A stretch of 64,000 nucleotides of DNA from the NCBI RefSeq assembly GCF_003003235.1, contig NZ_PVUE01000015.1, forward strand, positions 1 to 64,000. Direction: 5' to 3'. Position numbers and translations under genes: made by a program. The first letter of the stretch is position 1; every line of letters starts with the position of its first letter. Below, piece after piece: positions 16,187-24,880 of this stretch. The notes below the pieces were generated by a model. The model saw nothing but the letters and a program-made list of their open reading frames with translations, had not been told where the DNA came from and did no database searches. This stretch comes from Antricoccus suffuscus. Its GTDB lineage: Bacteria; Actinomycetota; Actinomycetes; Mycobacteriales; Antricoccaceae.

Positions 16187-16651
16187 TCAGTGCCAGAGCG
16201 GGATCCAGCTCGGCGTCCAGCCAGGTACGCCGGTCAGATGCAGCACGACCACGACCACGCCGTACACGAACAACGCGGTCAGCAGGCCAATGAGGACCCG
16301 AACCCACATTCGCTGCCGCATCACCCAGCGAGTCCACGCCATGACTTTGCCCTTGGTGAAGTCGAGGAGCCGTTCGGCCCACGCGAACTCGGTGGCCAGG
16401 ATCGCTAGGCCGGCGATCACGACGAGCCAGCCGGGGCCCGGAAACGGGATCATGATGATCCCGGCGACGAGGACGAGGAAGCCGACGATTCCGACGCCGA
16501 CTCGGTAGGCGTGTTTGAGTGCCGGATTGCGTTCGATCCGGTCGCGGAATTTCAGCTTGTCCGCCACGTCGTCGAGCAGGCCAGGCTCATCGGCGTACTC
16601 GGTGCGACGACGGGGCGGCGCGTCGTGGTCGGGCGCGTCATGACTGGACAA
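16187..16651 (-). CDS. TIGR02611-like (PGPGW) small membrane protein
   Basis: A protein of about 154 residues. An N-terminal polar cytoplasmic part of about 40 residues precedes two hydrophobic hairpins. The first helix pair carries the family motif IPFPGPGWLVVIAGLAILAT (about 69-88). A second membrane segment, VRVLIGLLTALFVYGVVVVV, is near the C-terminus. Known as a conserved actinobacterial membrane family of unknown function. The start is uncertain: TTG at 16651 is the only candidate after the tRNA region, since the open frame farther upstream reaches into the promoter region of the tRNA genes. It lies between tRNA genes read in both directions. Confidence 0.75.
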   Translation of the reverse strand: MSSHDAPDHDAPPRRRTEYADEPGLLDDVADKLKFRDRIERNPALKHAYRVGVGIVGFLVLVAGIIMIPFPGPGWLVVIAGLAILATEFAWAERLLDFTKGKVMAWTRWVMRQRMWVRVLIGLLTALFVYGVVVVVLHLTGVPGWTPSWIPLWH

Positions 16652-16839
16652 GAGGGGACCGGGAGCCTTTCGATGGAGGTGGGCAGCGTCTATCGTGTCA
16701 GACGGAACTAGTCCCGAGATGGTTCTGCTTCCGTTGTACGACAATAGTCTCGCAGACAATCTGGACCCCCGGATGCGGCGGCGCTGGCGTATCGGGTAGA
16801 GTTCCATCTCGCTGTTTGAAACGAAATATAAACGGCAAT

Positions 16840-16912
16840 GCGGACGTGGCTCAGTTGGTAGAGCATCACCTTGCCAAGGTGAGGGTCGCGGGTTCGAATC
16901 CCGTCGTCCGCT
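16840..16912 (+). tRNA. tRNA-Gly(GCC)
   Basis: A 73-nt cloverleaf. Acceptor GCGGACG/CGTCCGC, D-arm GCTC/GAGC, anticodon stem TCACC/GGTGA with loop TTGCCAA (anticodon GCC), T-arm GCGGG-TTCGAAT-CCCGT, discriminator T. CCA not encoded. A possible minus-10 TAGAGT lies at 16797-16802. First of three co-directional tRNAs. Confidence 0.96.
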
Positions 16913-16965
16913 CTGGGAAGTCCCCAGGATCTCTGTTTCGGCAGAATCCCGAGGCGCTTTCTCAC

Positions 16966-17036
16966 GGTGGCGTGGCCGAGAGGCGAGGCAACGGCCTGCA
17001 AAGCCGTGTACACGGGTTCAAATCCCGTCGCCACCT
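16966..17036 (+). tRNA. tRNA-Cys(GCA)
   Basis: A 71-nt cloverleaf. Acceptor GGTGGCG/CGCCACC, anticodon stem ACGGC/GCCGT with loop CTGCAAA (anticodon GCA), T-arm ACGGG-TTCAAAT-CCCGT, discriminator T as expected for cysteine tRNA. It lies 53 nt after tRNA-Gly and 51 nt before tRNA-Val, so probably one transcript. Confidence 0.95.
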
Positions 17037-17087
17037 CAAGACGCGAGACACGTAGCACGAGGCGGTTGAACAACTGAATTATCACCT

Positions 17088-17159
17088 GGGCGATTGGCGC
17101 AGCGGTAGCGCACTTCGTTGACATCGAAGGGGTCACTGGTTCGAACCCAGTATCGCCCA
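17088..17159 (+). tRNA. tRNA-Val(GAC)
   Basis: A 72-nt cloverleaf. Acceptor GGGCGAT/ATCGCCC, anticodon loop TTGACAT (anticodon GAC, reads GUC/GUU), T-arm ACTGG-TTCGAAC-CCAGT, discriminator A, with CCA following directly. It is 69/72 identical to the tRNA-Val(CAC) at 16053-16124 on the opposite strand. Confidence 0.95.
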
Positions 17160-17169
17160 CCAGCAACAG

Positions 17170-17199
17170 ACCCCCGATCCGTCATGGAGTGGGGGTTTT
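17170..17199 (+). terminator. Terminator of the tRNA-Gly/Cys/Val transcript
   Basis: ACCCCC pairs with GGGGGT around a 16-nt loop that holds a weak inner CC/GG pairing, followed by TTTTG. The loop contains GATCCGTCA, the reverse complement of the core word of the dispersed 21-bp repeats. Confidence 0.6.
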
Positions 17200-17221
17200 G
17201 TCGTAAAACCACTGCACATGG

Positions 17222-17284
17222 GCACATTTGTACCGATCGGCAGCGTCGGCCGCAGGATCTTGCTGCGCATCGGCACATTTGCAT
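17222..17284 (+). repeat. 63-bp paired-palindrome element, copy A
   Basis: Left 12-mer GCACATTTGTAC (17222-17233) and right 12-mer GCACATTTGCAT (17273-17284) start 51 bp apart. Between them are CGATCGGCAGCG and CTTGCTGCGCATCG, an imperfect inverted pair. Same design as copies at 26844, 42723 and 59564. No tandem array lies on its right side. Confidence 0.75.
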
Positions 17285-17308
17285 CGGAATGTCGCGGCGG
17301 GCGGACCG

Positions 17309-17314
17309 TACGAT
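17309..17314 (+). promoter_or_regulatory. Minus-10 box (TACGAT) for leaderless thioesterase gene
   Basis: TACGAT is followed by 7 nt and then GTG 17322. The spacing fits a leaderless transcript and decides the start choice. Confidence 0.45.
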
Positions 17315-17321
17315 GATCGGC

Positions 17322-17732
17322 GTGACGTACGACGACTCCCACCTCGCGGCGATGATCGCTGCCGACCGTACCGCGCGCGGCCTCGGCGTCCGTCTCGACA
17401 GTGCCGCAGGTGGCCGAGCCGTCGTCTCGATGACCGTCCGCGCAGACATGCTCAACGGTCACGGCACGTGCCATGGCGGCTTCATCTTCACCCTGGGCGA
17501 CATCGCGCTGTCGTACGCGAGTAACACCCGTGGTGCTCTCAACGTCGCCGCCGCGGCCGATATCCAGTACGTCGCACCGGCGGCCGAGGGCGTCGTACTG
17601 CGTGCCACTGCGGCCGAACGTCTGCGTTATGGCAAGGCCGGTCGCAACGGCCTCTACGACGTCACCATCGTCGATACCGCGAACGACACGCTGGTCGCGA
17701 TCTTCACCGGCCGGGTCGTCGAGGTCGGCTAG
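17322..17732 (+). CDS. PaaI family thioesterase
   Basis: A 136-residue hotdog-fold thioesterase closest in pattern to hydroxyphenylacetyl-CoA thioesterase PaaI. Catalytic-region segment MLNGHGTCHGGFIFTLGDIA has the Asn, HGG and Asp of the family; YVAPAAEGVVLRATAAERLR and GRNGLYDVTIVD follow the PaaI pattern. No phenylacetate catabolic genes are nearby, so the natural substrate is unknown. Starts at GTG 17322 (leaderless fit) or ATG 17313; the much longer open frame upstream overlaps tRNA-Val and is not used. Confidence 0.85.
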   Translation: MTYDDSHLAAMIAADRTARGLGVRLDSAAGGRAVVSMTVRADMLNGHGTCHGGFIFTLGDIALSYASNTRGALNVAAAADIQYVAPAAEGVVLRATAAERLRYGKAGRNGLYDVTIVDTANDTLVAIFTGRVVEVG

Positions 17733-17894
17733 CGCTGCGCATTGCGGCAGGTTGCCAAGCCGGGCCAGCAATTAGTGCGGAATTGTGATCGCGCGACGCA
17801 CTCGCGCGGCCTGCGGGGTAATTCGATGTCGGCGCTCGAGGGGGCGCGGCTAGGATTGACCGGGTTATCTGTTCTGTTCAAGGAGAAAATTTCT

Positions 17895-19961
17895 GTGTCT
17901 GCGGTGTCGGTAAACAAGGCGAGCGCCCCACGCATCAAGATTGCGGGCGGTACGTCGGCGCAGACCGCCGTCAACGACGCAGGATTGCCGGCCAAGGGCG
18001 AGGACGCGGTCGTCGTCGTACGCGATGACACCGGCGCTCTGCGCGACCTGGCCTGGGTGCCGGAGAGTGACACCGAGGTGGAGGCTGTCGCGGCCAATAC
18101 CGCCGACGGTCGCAGCGTCATCCGGCACTCGACCGCGCACCTGCTCGCGCAGGCTGTCCAAGAGGTCTTTCCGGACGCCAAGCTCGGCATCGGCCCACCG
18201 GTCACCGACGGCTTCTACTACGACTTCGCCGTCGATACGCCGTTCACGCCCGAAGACCTGCAGACCCTCGAAAAGAAGATGAAGCAGATCATCAAGTCCG
18301 GGCAGCGGTTCTCCCGGCGTACCTTCGACTCGCTGGATGCGGCAAAGGCCGAGCTGGCCAGCGAACCGTTCAAGCTCGAGCTCGTCGACGTCAAGGGCGC
18401 CGGCACCAGCGCCGACGTCGACACCTCCGAGATCATGGAGGTCGGCGAGGGCGACCTGACGATCTACGACAACCTCGCGATGCGCGGCGGTGACCGGGTG
18501 TGGGGGGACCTGTGCCGCGGCCCGCACGTGCCGAGCACCCGCTACATCCCGGCGTACAAGCTCACCCGGGTCGCGGCGGCGTACTGGCGCGGCAAAGAGG
18601 GAAACCCGCAGCTGCAGCGCATCTACGGCACGGCGTGGGAGAGCAAGGAGGCGATGGATGCCTACCTCGAACGACTCTCGGAAGCCGAACGCCGCGACCA
18701 CCGCAAGCTCGGCGCGGAGCTCGACCTCTTCTCCTTCCCGGACGAGATCGGTTCCGGACTGCCGGTCTTCCACCCCAAGGGCGGCCTGATCCGGCGAGTC
18801 CTCGAGGACTACTCGCGGGTACGCCACGAAGAGGCCGGCTACGAGTTCGTCAACACCCCGCACATCACCAAGGGCACCTTGTTCGAGACGTCGGGGCACC
18901 TTGACTGGTACGCCGACGGCATGTTCCCGCCGATGCACATCGACGAAGAGCTCGATGACGACGGCAACGTGCGCAAAGCCGGCCAGGACTACTACCTCAA
19001 GCCGATGAACTGCCCGTTCCACTGCCTGATCTTCCGCAGCCGCGGGCGTTCCTACCGCGAGTTGCCGATGCGGCTGTTCGAGTTCGGCAGCGTCTACCGC
19101 TACGAGAAGTCCGGCGTCGTGCACGGCCTGACCCGGGTGCGCGGCATGACGCAGGACGACGCGCACATCTACGTCACGCCTGACCAAGTCGAGTCCGAGC
19201 TGACCAAGCTGCTGACCTTCGTGTTGCAGCTACTACGCGACTACGGTCTCGACGACTTCTACCTCGAGCTGTCCACCCGCAACGACGAGAAGTACGTCGG
19301 GTCGGACGAGATCTGGGCGGAGTCGACCGAGACGCTACGCCGGGTAGCGACCGAGTCCGGTCTCGAGCTGGTGCCCGATCCGGGAGGCGCGGCGTTTTAC
19401 GGTCCGAAGATCTCGGTGCAGGCGCGGGACGCGATCGGCCGCACCTGGCAGATGTCGACGATTCAGCTCGACTTCAACACGCCCAACCGGTTCGAGCTGG
19501 AATACCAGGCCGCGGACGGCACCCGTCAGCAGCCGGTCATGATCCACCGTGCGCTGTTCGGCTCGATCGAGCGGTTCTTCGGCGTACTCACCGAGCATTA
19601 CGCCGGCGCGTTCCCAGCGTGGCTGGCCCCCGTTCAGGTCGTCGGCATCCCGATCAGCGCTGAGCAGGACGACTACATCGACGCCGTGGCGGCGAAGTTG
19701 CGTGAGCACCGGATCCGGGTCGATGTCGACCACTCCGACGACCGGATGCAAAAGAAGGTCCGCAACGCGACGCTGCAGAAGGTCCCGTTCGTGCTGCTGG
19801 CCGGCGCCAAGGACGTCGAGGCCGACGCGGTGTCGTTCCGGTTCCGCGATGGCACCCAGCACAACGGGGTCGGCATCGACGCGGCCGTCGCGACCATCGT
19901 GGCGTGGGTCGAGGCTCGTCGCAACGAGGCGCCGACCGCGGACATCGTCGAGATCGGTTAA
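17895..19961 (+). CDS. thrS: Threonyl-tRNA synthetase
   Basis: A 688-residue class II synthetase that charges tRNA-Thr. Domains in order: TGS (about 8-75), editing domain (about 80-245) with [11 protein letters not shown] and the HxxxH pattern, catalytic core with motif 1 region, MNCPFHC (zinc Cys), motif 2 [20 protein letters not shown], motif 3 [15 protein letters not shown], and the C-terminal anticodon-binding domain (about 575-680). GTG 17895 is chosen because AAGGAG lies 10 nt upstream and the product then begins like other actinobacterial ThrRS; 51 extra codons upstream are probably non-coding. First gene of the PIM block. Confidence 0.96.
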   Translation: MSAVSVNKASAPRIKIAGGTSAQTAVNDAGLPAKGEDAVVVVRDDTGALRDLAWVPESDTEVEAVAANTADGRSVIRHSTAHLLAQAVQEVFPDAKLGIGPPVTDGFYYDFAVDTPFTPEDLQTLEKKMKQIIKSGQRFSRRTFDSLDAAKAELASEPFKLELVDVKGAGTSADVDTSEIMEVGEGDLTIYDNLAMRGGDRVWGDLCRGPHVPSTRYIPAYKLTRVAAAYWRGKEGNPQLQRIYGTAWESKEAMDAYLERLSEAERRDHRKLGAELDLFSFPDEIGSGLPVFHPKGGLIRRVLEDYSRVRHEEAGYEFVNTPHITKGTLFETSGHLDWYADGMFPPMHIDEELDDDGNVRKAGQDYYLKPMNCPFHCLIFRSRGRSYRELPMRLFEFGSVYRYEKSGVVHGLTRVRGMTQDDAHIYVTPDQVESELTKLLTFVLQLLRDYGLDDFYLELSTRNDEKYVGSDEIWAESTETLRRVATESGLELVPDPGGAAFYGPKISVQARDAIGRTWQMSTIQLDFNTPNRFELEYQAADGTRQQPVMIHRALFGSIERFFGVLTEHYAGAFPAWLAPVQVVGIPISAEQDDYIDAVAAKLREHRIRVDVDHSDDRMQKKVRNATLQKVPFVLLAGAKDVEADAVSFRFRDGTQHNGVGIDAAVATIVAWVEARRNEAPTADIVEIG

Positions 19962-19971
19962 GGGGTACGTC

Positions 19972-20517
19972 GTGAGCGAACATCATGGGACGGAGTTCGA
20001 GCGGCTCTGGACGCCGTACCGGATGGCCTACATCTTGGGCGAGAACAAGCCGACCGGCAACCCCGACGACCCGCAGGAGTGCCCGTTCTGCACCATCCCG
20101 AAGCTCAGCGACGAGGACGGGCTGATCATTGCGCGCGGCGAGCAGGTGTACGCCGTACTCAACCTGTATCCCTACAACGCCGGTCATCTGATGCTGGTGC
20201 CGTATCGCCACGTGCCGGAATACACCGACATCAAGGGCGCCGAGGTCAGCGAGTTCTCCGACTTCACCCAGCGTGCGATGCGCACGATCCGCGCGGTCAG
20301 CGGCGCCCATGGGTTCAACATCGGCATGAACCAGGGTGCGGTCGGCGGCGCCGGGATCGCCGCGCACCTGCATCAGCACGTCGTGCCCCGGTGGGGTGGG
20401 GACACCAACTTCATGCCGGTGATCGGGATGACCCGGGTGCTGCCGCAGCTGCTCGCCGACACGCGCGCCCTGCTCGCCGAAGAGTGGATCAACCAGGAAG
20501 CCTCAGGCGGCTTGTAG
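19972..20517 (+). CDS. HIT-family Ap4A phosphorylase-like protein
   Basis: A 181-residue histidine-triad protein. The active site is HLHQHVVPRW (HxHxHxxPRW), the variant seen in the Ap4A phosphorylase of M. tuberculosis (Rv2613c) rather than the plain HIT hydrolases. CPFCTIP near the N-terminus may bind zinc. It would cleave diadenosine tetraphosphate, a by-product of aminoacyl-tRNA synthetases, which makes its place right after thrS sensible. The GTG start follows AGGGG; only 10 bp separate it from thrS. Confidence 0.9.
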   Translation: MSEHHGTEFERLWTPYRMAYILGENKPTGNPDDPQECPFCTIPKLSDEDGLIIARGEQVYAVLNLYPYNAGHLMLVPYRHVPEYTDIKGAEVSEFSDFTQRAMRTIRAVSGAHGFNIGMNQGAVGGAGIAAHLHQHVVPRWGGDTNFMPVIGMTRVLPQLLADTRALLAEEWINQEASGGL

Positions 20518-20572
20518 GCGAGATCGCAGCGGCGCGTAGCGAGGCTGCGACCGAGTCCGGCACCGCGGGCAT

Positions 20573-20578
20573 TACTGT
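20573..20578 (+). promoter_or_regulatory. Minus-10 box (TACTGT) for leaderless pgsA
   Basis: TACTGT is followed by 7 nt and the ATG of pgsA at 20586; no ribosome-binding site is present. Confidence 0.45.
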
Positions 20579-20585
20579 TAGCGCA

Positions 20586-21218
20586 ATGCTCAACGACTCC
20601 CCGGCGCGCGACTTCTTCTCCCGCATCTTCCGCCCAATAGGCGAGGTGCTGGGAAAGGCCGGCGTGCACCCCAACGTCGTGACGATTGTCGGGACCCTGG
20701 GGTCGATCCTGGGTGCGCTGCTCCTCGTAGCGACCGGCTACTTCTTCGCCGGGTGCATGGTCATCACGTTTTTCGTCTTCCTCGACCTGCTCGACGGCGC
20801 GCTGGCGCGGTCGACCGGCAAGACGTCGAAGTTCGGCGCCGTACTCGACTCCACCGGTGACCGGCTCGCCGATGCGGCAATCTTCGGCGCGCTCGCTTTT
20901 TGGTTCGGTGCGACTACGCCGGACCGCCCGATGCTGATCGCGAGCCTGCTGTGTTTGGTCTTCGGCCAGGCCACGTCGTACGTCAAGGCCCGTGCTGAGG
21001 GCCTTGGGATTCCGTGCAACGTGGGAATCGCCGAGCGCGCCGAGCGGTTGATCATCGTGCTGGTCGGGATAGGGCTCGACGGACTGGGCGTGCCGTTCGT
21101 GCTCGCCGTTGCGCTATGGGTGTTGACCGCGATCTCGGCGTACACCGTGATGCAACGACTCCGAGAGGTTTACCGCCAGTCGGCCCTGCAGCTACGACAA
21201 GAGGAACAGCATTCGTGA
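20586..21218 (+). CDS. pgsA: Phosphatidylinositol phosphate synthase
   Basis: A 210-residue membrane enzyme of the CDP-alcohol phosphotransferase family. The signature D-x2-DG-x2-AR-x8-G-x3-D-x3-D is complete: DLLDGALARSTGKTSKFGAV then LDSTGDRLAD, and about six hydrophobic helices are visible. In PIM-making Actinobacteria the gene in this place (Rv2612c) joins CDP-diacylglycerol and inositol 1-phosphate to make phosphatidylinositol phosphate. The ATG start is leaderless in appearance. Its stop overlaps the acyltransferase gene by GTGA. Function is inferred from position plus motif. Confidence 0.92.
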   Translation: MLNDSPARDFFSRIFRPIGEVLGKAGVHPNVVTIVGTLGSILGALLLVATGYFFAGCMVITFFVFLDLLDGALARSTGKTSKFGAVLDSTGDRLADAAIFGALAFWFGATTPDRPMLIASLLCLVFGQATSYVKARAEGLGIPCNVGIAERAERLIIVLVGIGLDGLGVPFVLAVALWVLTAISAYTVMQRLREVYRQSALQLRQEEQHS

Positions 21219-22138
21219 GTTTTCTTGATATATCGGGGAAAATCAGCGATCTGAAGCCACGGCTCACCGATATGGGGTTTGCCGCGGCGTGGTACGCCGT
21301 ACCGAAGGTGCCGGTCAAGTTTGCCGACCGCGTCACCAACGCGGTGTCCGCTCGGATCGCGTCACGGCCCGGGTCTTTGCAGCAGCTGCGGCTCAACCTC
21401 AGACAGGTCGTCGGGCCGGACATGCCTGAAACCGAGCTGGACGAGCTGGTACGACGCGGCATGCAGTCCTATGCGCGTTACTGGCGGGAAGTGTTTTCGG
21501 TGTTGTCCTGGGACTTCGATGACGTCATAGCGCGGACCGAAGTGACGGGCCTGGAAATCATGCGTGGCGAACTAGCCAAAGGCAAGGGCGTCGTGATCGC
21601 GCTGACCCACTCGGGCAACTGGGATACCGCGGCGATCCAGGTCGTGCGCGGGCTGCCGACCCAGATGAGCACCGTGGCCGAGCGGCTCAAGCCGGAGAGC
21701 CTGTTCACACGATTCAAGAAGTTCCGCGAAGCGCTCGGCATGGAGGTCGCGCCGCTGACCGGTGGGGAGATCCCGTCGACCGCCGTACTGCAACGGGCCC
21801 TTCGCGCCGGCCACACGATCACCCTGCTCGGGGACCGCGACATCGGCGGCAAGGGGATCGCGGTCGAGCTGTGCGGGCGGGCGACCACGATGCCGTCCGG
21901 CCCGGCGCTGATGGCGATCCAGACCGGCGCCGCGCTGGTGCCTCTCGAGCTGGGGTTTCGCCCGGACGGGTGGGCGATGACCTATCACGAGCCGATCGAC
22001 ATCCCGTCCGACGGGCGGCTCCGTGCCCGGGTGACCGCGGCGACGACGCAGCTCGCGGACGTGTTCACCGGGATAGTGCAGCGCAACCCGCAGGACTGGC
22101 ACATGCTGCAGCCGATCTGGCCAGACCTGGTCGCCTGA
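21215..22138 (+). CDS. patA: Phosphatidylinositol mannoside acyltransferase
   Basis: A 307-residue acyltransferase of the LpxL/HtrB family. The catalytic H-x4-D motif is THSGNWD (about residue 131-137), with later family blocks LLGDRDIGGKGIAVELCG and GAALVPLELGF. In the mycobacterial order (Rv2611c) the enzyme moves palmitate onto the mannose added by PimA, on the inner face of the membrane. The GTG start overlaps the pgsA stop, and its TGA overlaps the pimA ATG by 1 nt, so pgsA-patA-pimA are coupled. Confidence 0.92.
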   Translation: MSFLDISGKISDLKPRLTDMGFAAAWYAVPKVPVKFADRVTNAVSARIASRPGSLQQLRLNLRQVVGPDMPETELDELVRRGMQSYARYWREVFSVLSWDFDDVIARTEVTGLEIMRGELAKGKGVVIALTHSGNWDTAAIQVVRGLPTQMSTVAERLKPESLFTRFKKFREALGMEVAPLTGGEIPSTAVLQRALRAGHTITLLGDRDIGGKGIAVELCGRATTMPSGPALMAIQTGAALVPLELGFRPDGWAMTYHEPIDIPSDGRLRARVTAATTQLADVFTGIVQRNPQDWHMLQPIWPDLVA

Positions 22139-23265
22139 TGAACGCCGCGGTGCCCGGGCGCAAGCTGCGGATCGGGATGGTCTCGCCGTACTCATGGGAT
22201 GTCCCCGGCGGCGTGCAGTACCACATCCGGGACCTCGCCGAGACGCTCATCGCACAAGGTCACCACGTCTCGGTGCTGACTCCGGTGCAGTACGACGGGC
22301 CGCTGCCGGCGTACGTCGTGGATGCCGGCCGGGCGCTGCCGATCAAGTACAACGGCTCGGTCGCACGGCTGCAGTTCGGACTGGTCTCTGCATCGCGGGT
22401 GCGCAGCTGGCTCAGCGACGGCGACTTCGACGTCGTCCACGTCCATGAACCGCAGGCGCCCAGTCTGTCGCTGCTGACTTGCATGGTCGCCACGGTGCCG
22501 ATCGTGGCCACTGTGCACGCGGCGACCGAACGGTCCAAATGGCTCGCCGCTACGCAAGCGCTTCTGCAGCCGTTCCTGGAACGCATCACCGGCCGGATCG
22601 CGGTATCAGAGTTCGCGCGGCGACTCCAGGTCGAGCACCTCGGGGGCGACGCGATCGAGATCCCGAACGGCGTGTTCGTGCAGCATTTCGCCGACGCGAG
22701 CCCCCTGCCTGGATTCCCACGGGGCGGGCAGACGATCGGCTTCCTTGGCCGGTACGACGAACCGCGCAAGGGAATGGCGGTCACCCTCGCAGCGATGTCG
22801 CAGCTAGCGCGTGATCGTCCCGACTTGCGACTGGTCGTCGCGGGCCGAGGAGACGCCGAGGAGTTCCGCGCCGACCTGCCGGTCGACCTGATCGACCGGG
22901 TCGAGCTGCTCGGGCCGCTCAGTGAACCGGACAAGGCGCGGCTGTTCAAGTCGCTCGACGTGTACTGCGCGCCCAACCTCGGCGGGGAAAGCTTCGGCAT
23001 CATCCTCATCGAGGCGATGGCAGCCGGTGCGCCGATCGTGGCCAGCAACCTCGACGCCTTCAACCGAGTGCTCGACGGTGGCCGCGGCGGCGTACTCACC
23101 GAAGTCGGCAACTCCCGCTCGCTCGCGGCCGGCCTGGCCACGGCGCTCGACGATAGAGAAGCGACGGCGCGCCGGGTCGCCGAGGCCAACCTGCTGGTGC
23201 AGCAGTACGACTGGTCGGTGGTCGCCAAACGCGTCCTCGGCGTCTACGAGACAGTCATCGGCTGA
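22138..23265 (+). CDS. pimA: Phosphatidylinositol alpha-mannosyltransferase
   Basis: A 375-residue GT4/GT-B glycosyltransferase that adds the first mannose from GDP-mannose to phosphatidylinositol. N-terminal VSPYSWDVPGGVQYHIRDLA, membrane- and sugar-binding loop region HVHEPQAPSLSLL, HAATERSK, and the C-terminal nucleotide-binding part GRYDEPRKGM, then the E-x7-E block GESFGIILIEAMAAGAPIVA. All are typical of PimA. It forms an operon with pgsA and patA and, as in mycobacteria, is followed by a small LemA-like gene and pdxS. Confidence 0.95.
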   Translation: MNAAVPGRKLRIGMVSPYSWDVPGGVQYHIRDLAETLIAQGHHVSVLTPVQYDGPLPAYVVDAGRALPIKYNGSVARLQFGLVSASRVRSWLSDGDFDVVHVHEPQAPSLSLLTCMVATVPIVATVHAATERSKWLAATQALLQPFLERITGRIAVSEFARRLQVEHLGGDAIEIPNGVFVQHFADASPLPGFPRGGQTIGFLGRYDEPRKGMAVTLAAMSQLARDRPDLRLVVAGRGDAEEFRADLPVDLIDRVELLGPLSEPDKARLFKSLDVYCAPNLGGESFGIILIEAMAAGAPIVASNLDAFNRVLDGGRGGVLTEVGNSRSLAAGLATALDDREATARRVAEANLLVQQYDWSVVAKRVLGVYETVIG

Positions 23266-23280
23266 TACGCCGCGTAATCG

Positions 23281-23322
23281 GTGACGGATGGCCGGACCCC
23301 AGTGACGGACGGGTGGGCCGTT
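23281..23322 (+). repeat. 21-bp tandem repeat, two units (array E)
   Basis: GTGACGGATGGCCGG at 23281 and GTGACGGACGGGTGG at 23302 are exactly 21 bp apart. Same unit as the arrays at 26916 and 59646. No 63-bp element accompanies it. It fills the whole gap between pimA and the next gene. Confidence 0.6.
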
Positions 23323-23327
23323 AGGGT
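23322..23327 (+). promoter_or_regulatory. Minus-10 box (TAGGGT) for a leaderless gene
   Basis: TAGGGT lies 6 nt before GTG 23334 and directly after the 21-bp repeats. Confidence 0.4.
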
Positions 23328-23333
23328 CTAGCG

Positions 23334-23822
23334 GTGACGTGGTTGTTTATAGGGCTCGCCGTGCTCGTGCTCATCGCGGTCTGGATTACCTGGACAGCAG
23401 GCCGAATAGACCGGCTCAATGCCCGCTGTGATGCAGCGTGGGCCCGTCTCGATGCGCAACTGGTACGCCGTTCCTCCGCCTTGCGCGCGCTCGCCGAGCA
23501 GACACCGGCACATCTGGGCGAGGACATTGCCGGCGGCGTACGCGAGGTCGTGCACGTGTCGATGACGGCCGAACGGGAAAGCCGCGCGGCGAGCGAAAAC
23601 ACGATTTCGGCGTACATCGCCGACCTGCCGACCGCGCAACGCGATCCCGAGCTCACGAGCGAGTTGTCTGACTCGTGTGAACGCGTGCGAATCGCCCGGA
23701 CCTTCTACAACGACGCTGTTCGGGCCACCGCGGCGCTGCGTGGACAGTGGTTGGCGCGGACCTTGCGGCTCGGCCGACGTACGCCGGTGCCGCCGTACTT
23801 CGACATCAACGACGTGACGTAA
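23334..23822 (+). CDS. Small membrane-anchored LemA-like protein
   Basis: A 162-residue protein with an N-terminal membrane helix (about 3-24, TWLFIGLAVLVLIAVWITWT) and a mainly helical soluble part. ARTFYNDAVRATAALRG and the closing PPYFDIND resemble the core of LemA proteins, although it is short. An equivalent gene sits in the same place in other PIM-producing genomes. Function unknown. GTG start, leaderless in appearance. The next gene, pdxS, starts 100 bp later. Confidence 0.7.
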   Translation: MTWLFIGLAVLVLIAVWITWTAGRIDRLNARCDAAWARLDAQLVRRSSALRALAEQTPAHLGEDIAGGVREVVHVSMTAERESRAASENTISAYIADLPTAQRDPELTSELSDSCERVRIARTFYNDAVRATAALRGQWLARTLRLGRRTPVPPYFDINDVT

Positions 23823-23922
23823 GTCGCGAACAACTTCAGCGTAGAATCCTGGTATCTGATCACTGTGAATGCTCGCCGCGCCCCTGGTCGCGGCTCCTAC
23901 AACCCCAAGCGAAGGTACGTCC

Positions 23923-24840
23923 GTGTCGAGCAACGAAACCAATAACGAACAAGCCACGCCCGAGGTCGGCACCGGCCGCGTCAAGCGCGGCATGGCCCAA
24001 ATGCTGAAGGGCGGCGTCATCATGGACGTCGTTACCGCTGAGCAGGCCAAGATCGCCGAGGATGCCGGCGCGGTGGCAGTTATGGCGCTTGAGCGGGTTC
24101 CGGCCGACATTCGTGCGCAGGGCGGGGTATCGCGCGCCAGCGACCCGGACATGATTGACCGCATCATCGAGACCGTGTCGATCCCGGTGATGGCCAAGGC
24201 GCGCATCGGCCACTTCGTGGAGGCTCAGGTCCTCCAGTCGCTAGGTGTCGACTACATCGACGAGTCCGAGGTTCTTACCCCGGCCGACTACACCAACCAC
24301 ATCGATAAATGGGCCTTCACGGTGCCTTTCGTGTGCGGCGCGACCAACCTGGGCGAGGCGCTACGACGGATCACCGAAGGCGCCGCGATGATCCGCTCCA
24401 AGGGCGAGGCCGGCACGGGTGATGTGTCCAACGCGACCACTCATATGCGCAAGATCAACGGCGAGCTTCGTCGCCTTTCGAGCATGCGCGAGGACGAGCT
24501 GTACGTCGCTGCCAAGGAGCTGCAGGCGCCGTACGAGCTGGTCGCCGAGGTCGCCAAGGCCGGCAAGCTGCCCGTCGTACTGTTCACCGCCGGCGGCATC
24601 GCGACACCCGCGGACGCCGCGATGATGATGCAGCTGGGCGCCGATGGTGTGTTCGTCGGCTCGGGCATCTTCAAGTCCGGCAACCCCGAACAGCGTGCCG
24701 AGGCGATCGTCAAGGCCACCACCTTCTACGACGACCCGGACGTCATCGCCAAGGTCTCCCGTGGACTGGGCGAGGCCATGGTCGGCATCAACGTCGAAGA
24801 GATCCCGCAGCCGCACCGGCTCGCCGAGCGCGGCTGGTAG
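23923..24840 (+). CDS. pdxS: Pyridoxal 5'-phosphate synthase, synthase subunit
   Basis: A 305-residue TIM-barrel enzyme that makes pyridoxal phosphate from ribose 5-phosphate, glyceraldehyde 3-phosphate and ammonia supplied by PdxT. Conserved stretches include [38 protein letters not shown], the lysine in [13 protein letters not shown], the second lysine in [11 protein letters not shown], and the phosphate-binding [17 protein letters not shown] 23923 is preferred, with GAAGG 7 nt upstream; the open frame reaches 18 codons farther. pdxT is not adjacent: DUF2207 intervenes. Confidence 0.96.
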   Translation: MSSNETNNEQATPEVGTGRVKRGMAQMLKGGVIMDVVTAEQAKIAEDAGAVAVMALERVPADIRAQGGVSRASDPDMIDRIIETVSIPVMAKARIGHFVEAQVLQSLGVDYIDESEVLTPADYTNHIDKWAFTVPFVCGATNLGEALRRITEGAAMIRSKGEAGTGDVSNATTHMRKINGELRRLSSMREDELYVAAKELQAPYELVAEVAKAGKLPVVLFTAGGIATPADAAMMMQLGADGVFVGSGIFKSGNPEQRAEAIVKATTFYDDPDVIAKVSRGLGEAMVGINVEEIPQPHRLAERGW

Positions 24841-24880
24841 CGGACCACAGGCAACCGGACAGACCATCAGAGGAGTCGCC

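Noticed and set aside
17118-17321. 65-68 codon N-terminal extension of the PaaI thioesterase
   Set aside because: It would overlap tRNA-Val(GAC), its terminator and element A; the hotdog domain is complete without it.
17733-17894. T-box leader upstream of thrS
   Set aside because: No T-box core (AGGGUGGNACCGCG-type word) or antiterminator stem is visible in the gap.
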